Origin: CAZNMF01 sp964573795
Lineage (GTDB): Bacteria > Acidobacteriota > Vicinamibacteria > Vicinamibacterales > SCN-69-37
Length of the DNA: 28,844 bases
NCBI GenBank assembly: GCA_964573795.1
Contig: CAZNMF010000110.1
Coordinates: forward strand, 1 to 28,844
Direction: 5' to 3'
A program made the position numbers and the translations under genes. Positions 25,144-28,844 of this stretch are shown here, piece after piece (the first letter of the stretch is position 1; each line of letters opens with the position of its first letter). Under the pieces are notes generated by a model. The model had not been told where the DNA came from. It was given only the letters and a program-made list of their open reading frames with translations, and made no database searches.

Positions 25144-26915
25144 ACATCCTCGGCATCAACGCGTACCATGGCGACGTCTCGGCCGTGCTCGTGCGAGACG
25201 GCGTGCTCGTGGCTGCGGTCGAAGAAGAGCGGTATCGCCGGATCAAGCACGTCGCCGGCTTTCCGCGCGAGGCGATTCGCGCGTGCCTGGAGATGGGCGG
25301 CGTCGCGCCGAGCGACGTGCAGCACGTCGGGATCTCGCGGCGGCCACGTGCGCATCTCTGGCGCAAGGCGCTGTTCGCGCTGCGCCGCCGGCCCGATCGG
25401 CGTCTGCTGTCGAATCGCGCGGCGAACTATCGGTACGTCGGCACGATTCCCGAGACGCTGGCGAGCGCGCTCGACCTCGGTCCCGGTGCGGCGCGGCCGG
25501 CGATCCACTGGGTCGAGCACCATCCCGCGCATCTGGCGAGCGCGTTTTTCGTCTCGCCCTTCGACGAGTCGGCCGTCTGCGCCATCGACGGGTTCGGCGA
25601 CTTCGTCAGCACGTCGTGGGGCGTGGGACGCGATCGCACGATCGCCGTCCAGCACCGCACGTTCTTCCCGCACTCGCTGGGCGTGTTGTATCTCGCCATC
25701 ACGCAGTACCTCGGCTTCATGGGCTTCGGCGACGAGTTCAAGGTGATGGGCCTCGCGCCGTACGGGGAGCCGGAATTCGTCGAGCCGCTGCGCCGGCTGA
25801 TCCGGCTGAAGCCGCGCGGAGGCTTCGAGCTCGATCTGTCGTACTTCCAGCACTGGTCGGGCAAGGGCGGCATGACCTGGGACGAAGGCGAGCCGAAGCT
25901 CGAGCGCGTCTTCACGGAGAAGCTCGAGCGCGAGCTCGGACCGGCACGTCGTCCTGACGAGCCGCTTACTCGCCGGCACGAGGCGATCGCCGCGTCGCTG
26001 CAGGCGGTATTCGAGGAAGCCGAATTCCACGTCCTCAACGGGGTGTACGACGCGACGAAGCAGAAGGCGATCTGTCTGGCCGGCGGCTGCGCGATGAACA
26101 GCGTCGCGAATGGCAAGATCCGCGCGCGCACGCCGTTCGAGCGCGTGTACGTGCAGCCGGCCTCCGGGGACAACGGCACGGCGCTCGGCGCGGCCTACTG
26201 GGTCTGGAATCAGGTGCTCGGGCAGCCGCGGGGCTTCGAGATGTCGCATGGTTATTGGGGGCCGGCGTTCGAGCCGGACGCCGTCGCCGCAGCGCTCGAC
26301 GCGCGCAAGGACGATGTGTGGAGACAGCAGTGCATGATTCGGCGCATCGACGACAGCGGCGCGCTCGCTGACTGGACGGCGGCGCAGATCGCATCCGGTC
26401 AGGTCATCGGCTGGTTTCAAGGCCGCATGGAGTGGGGCGCGCGCGCGCTCGGCAATCGCAGCATCCTCGCCGATCCGCGGCGCGCCGACATGCGCGAGAT
26501 CATCAACACCAAGATCAAGTTCCGCGAGAAGTTCCGGCCGTTCGCGCCATCGGTGCTCGAAGAGGCGTATGCCGATTACTTCGTGGACGCGGTGCCGGAT
26601 CCGTTCATGGTGCAGGTCTATCCCGTCCGGCGTGACAAGCGCGCGGCGATTCCCGCAGTGACGCACGTCGACGGCTCGGGCCGCATCCAGACGGTCAACC
26701 GCGAGGCGAATCCGGCCTACTGGGGCCTGATCACGGCATTCGAGCGGCGGACGGGCGTGCCGATCTTGTTGAACACGTCGTTCAACGAGAACGAGCCGAT
26801 CGTGCTGGAGCCGGCGCAGGCGCTCGACTGCTTTCTCCGTACTCGGATGGACGTGCTGGTCATGGGGCCGTTCGTCGTGACGAAACACGGTGCGGGGGAG
26901 GCGCCAGTCGGCTAG
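25140..26915 (+). CDS. Carbamoyltransferase (NodU/CmcH/TobZ family)
   Basis: A 591-residue enzyme that transfers a carbamoyl group from carbamoyl phosphate, via carbamoyl-adenylate, to a hydroxyl of a sugar or natural product. The N-terminal Kae1-like domain starts MNILGINAYHGDVSAVLV and holds the metal site HHPAH (H127, H128, H131) with D150 in AIDGFGD, the same spacing as in TobZ. Further blocks are LAGGCAMNSVANGKI, PASGDNGTALGAAYW and GRMEWGARALGNRSILADPR; the C-terminal domain ends NTSFNENEPIV...VMGPFVVTK. Length is normal. It overlaps the GT2 gene by four bases (ATGA) and abuts the next gene with no gap, so it most likely carbamoylates a sugar of the polysaccharide made here. Confidence 0.93.
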   Translation: MNILGINAYHGDVSAVLVRDGVLVAAVEEERYRRIKHVAGFPREAIRACLEMGGVAPSDVQHVGISRRPRAHLWRKALFALRRRPDRRLLSNRAANYRYVGTIPETLASALDLGPGAARPAIHWVEHHPAHLASAFFVSPFDESAVCAIDGFGDFVSTSWGVGRDRTIAVQHRTFFPHSLGVLYLAITQYLGFMGFGDEFKVMGLAPYGEPEFVEPLRRLIRLKPRGGFELDLSYFQHWSGKGGMTWDEGEPKLERVFTEKLERELGPARRPDEPLTRRHEAIAASLQAVFEEAEFHVLNGVYDATKQKAICLAGGCAMNSVANGKIRARTPFERVYVQPASGDNGTALGAAYWVWNQVLGQPRGFEMSHGYWGPAFEPDAVAAALDARKDDVWRQQCMIRRIDDSGALADWTAAQIASGQVIGWFQGRMEWGARALGNRSILADPRRADMREIINTKIKFREKFRPFAPSVLEEAYADYFVDAVPDPFMVQVYPVRRDKRAAIPAVTHVDGSGRIQTVNREANPAYWGLITAFERRTGVPILLNTSFNENEPIVLEPAQALDCFLRTRMDVLVMGPFVVTKHGAGEAPVG

Positions 26916-28820
26916 ATGCACGTCGCGTTCTTCAATCGGTCGTACTATCCGGACCAGACGGCGACCGGCCAGTTGCTGACGGACCTCTGCGAGGATCTCG
27001 TCCGCGATCACGGCTGCCGCGTCTCGGTGGTGACCGGACCGCCGTTGCAGCCCCTGCCCGGCGCGGATCGATCGTCCCGGCGCCTCGTGTCGCGCGAGAC
27101 GCGCAACGGCGTGGAGATCCACCGAGCGAACGGCACGCGCTTCGACAAGCGCCGCTTCGCCGGACGCGCGACGAACTACGTCACCTACTTCCTGTCCGCC
27201 GGCTACGCGGGGCTGCGGCTCGATCGCCCGGACGTCGTCGTCGCGCTGACCGATCCGCCGATCATTGGTCTGGCGGCGTTGATGGCCTCCCGCCGCTTTC
27301 GCGCGCCACTCGTCATGGCGTTCAAGGATCTCTTTCCCGAAGTCGCGGCGCTGCTGCCGGATTTCCACAGCGACACGATCAACGCCGCGCTCCAGCGCGT
27401 CAACCGGTTCCTCGTCCGGAAGGCCGCCGTCAACATCGCGCTCGGCACGACGATGCGGCAGCGGTTGATCGAGGACAAGGGCGCGCCGGCGGATCGGACG
27501 ATCATCATCCCGGACTGGGCGGATACCACGGCGATTGCCCCCGGCCCGAAAGACAACGCCTTCGCGCGCGCGAACGGCTTCGCCGACGCGTTCGTCGTCA
27601 TGCACTCCGGCAACCTCGGCCTGTCTCAGAGCCTCGAGACGATCGTCGAGGCCGCGGCGCTGCTGCGCGACGTGCCGAATCTGCTGTTCGTCTTTCAAGG
27701 CGAGGGCGTGTCGAAGCCGAGCCTCGAAGCGCTCGCACGCGACCGCGGCCTGTCGAACGTGCGATTTCTACCGTTCGCGCCGAAGGCGGCGCTGAGCGAG
27801 TCGTTCGCGTCGGCGGATCTGTTCATCGTCTCGCTGCAGCGCGGGCTGGCCGGCTATATCGTACCGAGCAAGCTCTACGGCATCCTGGCGGCGGGACGGC
27901 CATACGTCGCGGCCGTCGAGAGCACGTGCGAGGTCGCCTCGCTCACGCGCGAGCACGACTGCGGCGTCGTCGTCGACCCGGGCGATGCGCGACAACTCGC
28001 GGACGCCGTCATGGCGTTCCGCGCCGATCGCGCGCGTGCCGAGCAGAGCGGGGCGCGGGCGCGAGCGCTCGCGCTGTCGTTCGATCGCCGCGTCCAGGTC
28101 GCGCGCTACATGGACGTGTTTCGATCCGTCGTCCTGCCAGCCGCCGGGCCCGCGGCCGTGGCCGCCGGTGCCGCGCGCGTGATGCCGCCACGGACACGAG
28201 GGCTCGCCGATCGCGTGGCGAAGCGCGCGCTCGACGTCGGACTCTCCGGGCTGGGCCTGATCGCGTCGGCCCCGCTCTGGGTGGTCATCGCGGCAGCGGT
28301 GAAGCTCGAAGACGGCGGCCCGGTGTTCTACAGCCAGCCGCGCGCCGGGCAATTCGGCCGGACGTTCCGCGTCTACAAGTTCCGGTCGATGATTCCGGAC
28401 GCCGAGGCGCGCGTCGGCGCGCGGCAGGCGGTCGAGGGCGACGCGCGGATCACGCGCGTCGGACGATGGCTGCGCGCGACGGCGATGGACGAGCTGCCCC
28501 AATTGTGGAGTATCTTTCGTGGCGACATGAGCTTCGTCGGTCCGCGCGCGCTGCGGCCGGGCGAGATCGAAGTCGCCGGCGATGGCCGGATGGTCGCGCT
28601 CGAGGACGTGCCGGGGTACGCCGAGCGGAGCCGTGTCGTGCCGGGGCTGACGGGCGTGGCGCAGATCTTCGCGCCGCGCGACGTGCCGCGGCGCCAGAAG
28701 TTCCGGTACGACCGGCTGTACATCGGCCGGCAGTCGTTTGGCCTGGACGTGTGGCTGATCGGCCTGTCGTTTTGGATCACCGTCCGGGGCACCTGGGAGG
28801 TGCGGGGGCGGAAGTTCTGA
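26916..28820 (+). CDS. Fusion of a WbuB-like GT4 glycosyltransferase and a monotopic phosphoglycosyl transferase
   Basis: A 634-residue two-enzyme protein. Residues 1 to about 405 form a WbuB-like GT4 (VAFFNRSYYPDQTATGQLL, TDPPIIGLAALMA, MHSGNLGLSQSLETI, YIVPSKLYGILAAGRP). After a linker of about 30 residues, residues about 432-634 form the bacterial sugar-transferase domain: a re-entrant hydrophobic helix (LDVGLSGLGLIASAPLWVVI), KFRSM (488-492), the catalytic Asp-Glu pair in MDELPQLW (D525, E526), GDMSFVGPRALRPGE and PGLTGVAQI. This half loads the first sugar-1-phosphate onto undecaprenyl phosphate; the GT4 half would then add the second sugar. The four-helix N-terminal part of WbaP/WcaJ is absent, so the transferase is the minimal PglC-like type. 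ATG follows the previous stop directly. Confidence 0.92.
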   Translation: MHVAFFNRSYYPDQTATGQLLTDLCEDLVRDHGCRVSVVTGPPLQPLPGADRSSRRLVSRETRNGVEIHRANGTRFDKRRFAGRATNYVTYFLSAGYAGLRLDRPDVVVALTDPPIIGLAALMASRRFRAPLVMAFKDLFPEVAALLPDFHSDTINAALQRVNRFLVRKAAVNIALGTTMRQRLIEDKGAPADRTIIIPDWADTTAIAPGPKDNAFARANGFADAFVVMHSGNLGLSQSLETIVEAAALLRDVPNLLFVFQGEGVSKPSLEALARDRGLSNVRFLPFAPKAALSESFASADLFIVSLQRGLAGYIVPSKLYGILAAGRPYVAAVESTCEVASLTREHDCGVVVDPGDARQLADAVMAFRADRARAEQSGARARALALSFDRRVQVARYMDVFRSVVLPAAGPAAVAAGAARVMPPRTRGLADRVAKRALDVGLSGLGLIASAPLWVVIAAAVKLEDGGPVFYSQPRAGQFGRTFRVYKFRSMIPDAEARVGARQAVEGDARITRVGRWLRATAMDELPQLWSIFRGDMSFVGPRALRPGEIEVAGDGRMVALEDVPGYAERSRVVPGLTGVAQIFAPRDVPRRQKFRYDRLYIGRQSFGLDVWLIGLSFWITVRGTWEVRGRKF

Positions 28821-28834
28821 CAAAGGAATCTCGC

Positions 28835-28844
28835 GTGTTCGACG
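28835..28844 (+). CDS. Possible start of a further gene, cut by the window edge
   Basis: A GTG at 28835 is preceded by AAAGGA (28822-28827) with 7 bases of spacing, a good ribosome site, and lies 15 bases after the previous stop on the same strand. Only three codons are visible (Met-Phe-Asp), so the product cannot be named; the operon probably continues. Confidence 0.35.

Noticed and set aside
25041..27698. An 885-codon open frame on the minus strand opposite the carbamoyltransferase and the fusion gene
   Set aside because: Antisense to two genes with clear catalytic motifs; no recognisable family.

Overview
The window is GC-rich, densely coded DNA from a Gram-negative bacterium. It encodes an outer-membrane beta-barrel, a Wza-type export protein and a lipobox lipoprotein. 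The HspR-controlled heat-shock cluster, the many GT4 genes, the GC-rich intergenic repeat mosaic and the overall gene style best suggest an Acidobacteriota (Vicinamibacteria-like) genome. That assignment is inference; Myxococcota or Gemmatimonadota are not excluded. No tRNA, rRNA, CRISPR array, insertion sequence or phage gene was seen.

Left part (1-7260). The 3' end of rho runs rightward into a hairpin terminator. Convergent to it is a leftward stress operon, in transcription order hspR - cbpA (dnaJ-like) - clpB - ftsH - a family 8 glycosyltransferase, with gaps of 12 bases or fewer or with overlaps. A consensus-like sigma70 promoter (TTGACA, 17 bases, TACACT) lies just before hspR and is overlapped by an inverted repeat with the spacing of the HspR operator (HAIR). 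This predicts autoregulated repression of the whole protein quality-control operon.

Middle part (7331-11200). A TerC-family membrane protein is divergent from hspR. It is followed by a NusG/RfaH-like specialised antiterminator, about 310 bases of non-coding repeats and palindromes, a lipoprotein with spaced DxDGDG-type loops, and, overlapping it by four bases, a regulator built like a sigma54 enhancer-binding protein. In that regulator the GAFTGA loop, the Walker B acidic pair and the Walker A lysine are lost, while the Fis-type helix-turn-helix is kept.

Right part (11359-28844). A long rightward cell-surface polysaccharide locus: a small secreted protein, an outer-membrane beta-barrel, a short Wza/OPX protein, a Wzc-type co-polymerase/tyrosine kinase, an ABC exporter (Wzm/Wzt with a carbohydrate-binding tail), four stand-alone GT4-type glycosyltransferases, a Wzy-like polymerase, a GT2, a carbamoyltransferase, and a fused GT4-phosphoglycosyl transferase. 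From 16271 onward nearly every gene overlaps or abuts the next, so it reads as one operon that continues past the right edge. The glycosyltransferases would build a repeat unit on undecaprenyl phosphate started by the fused transferase, the carbamoyltransferase would decorate it, and the OPX/barrel/Wzc set would export it. The locus mixes hallmarks of the ABC-dependent and Wzy-dependent routes, and no Wzx flippase is visible in the window.
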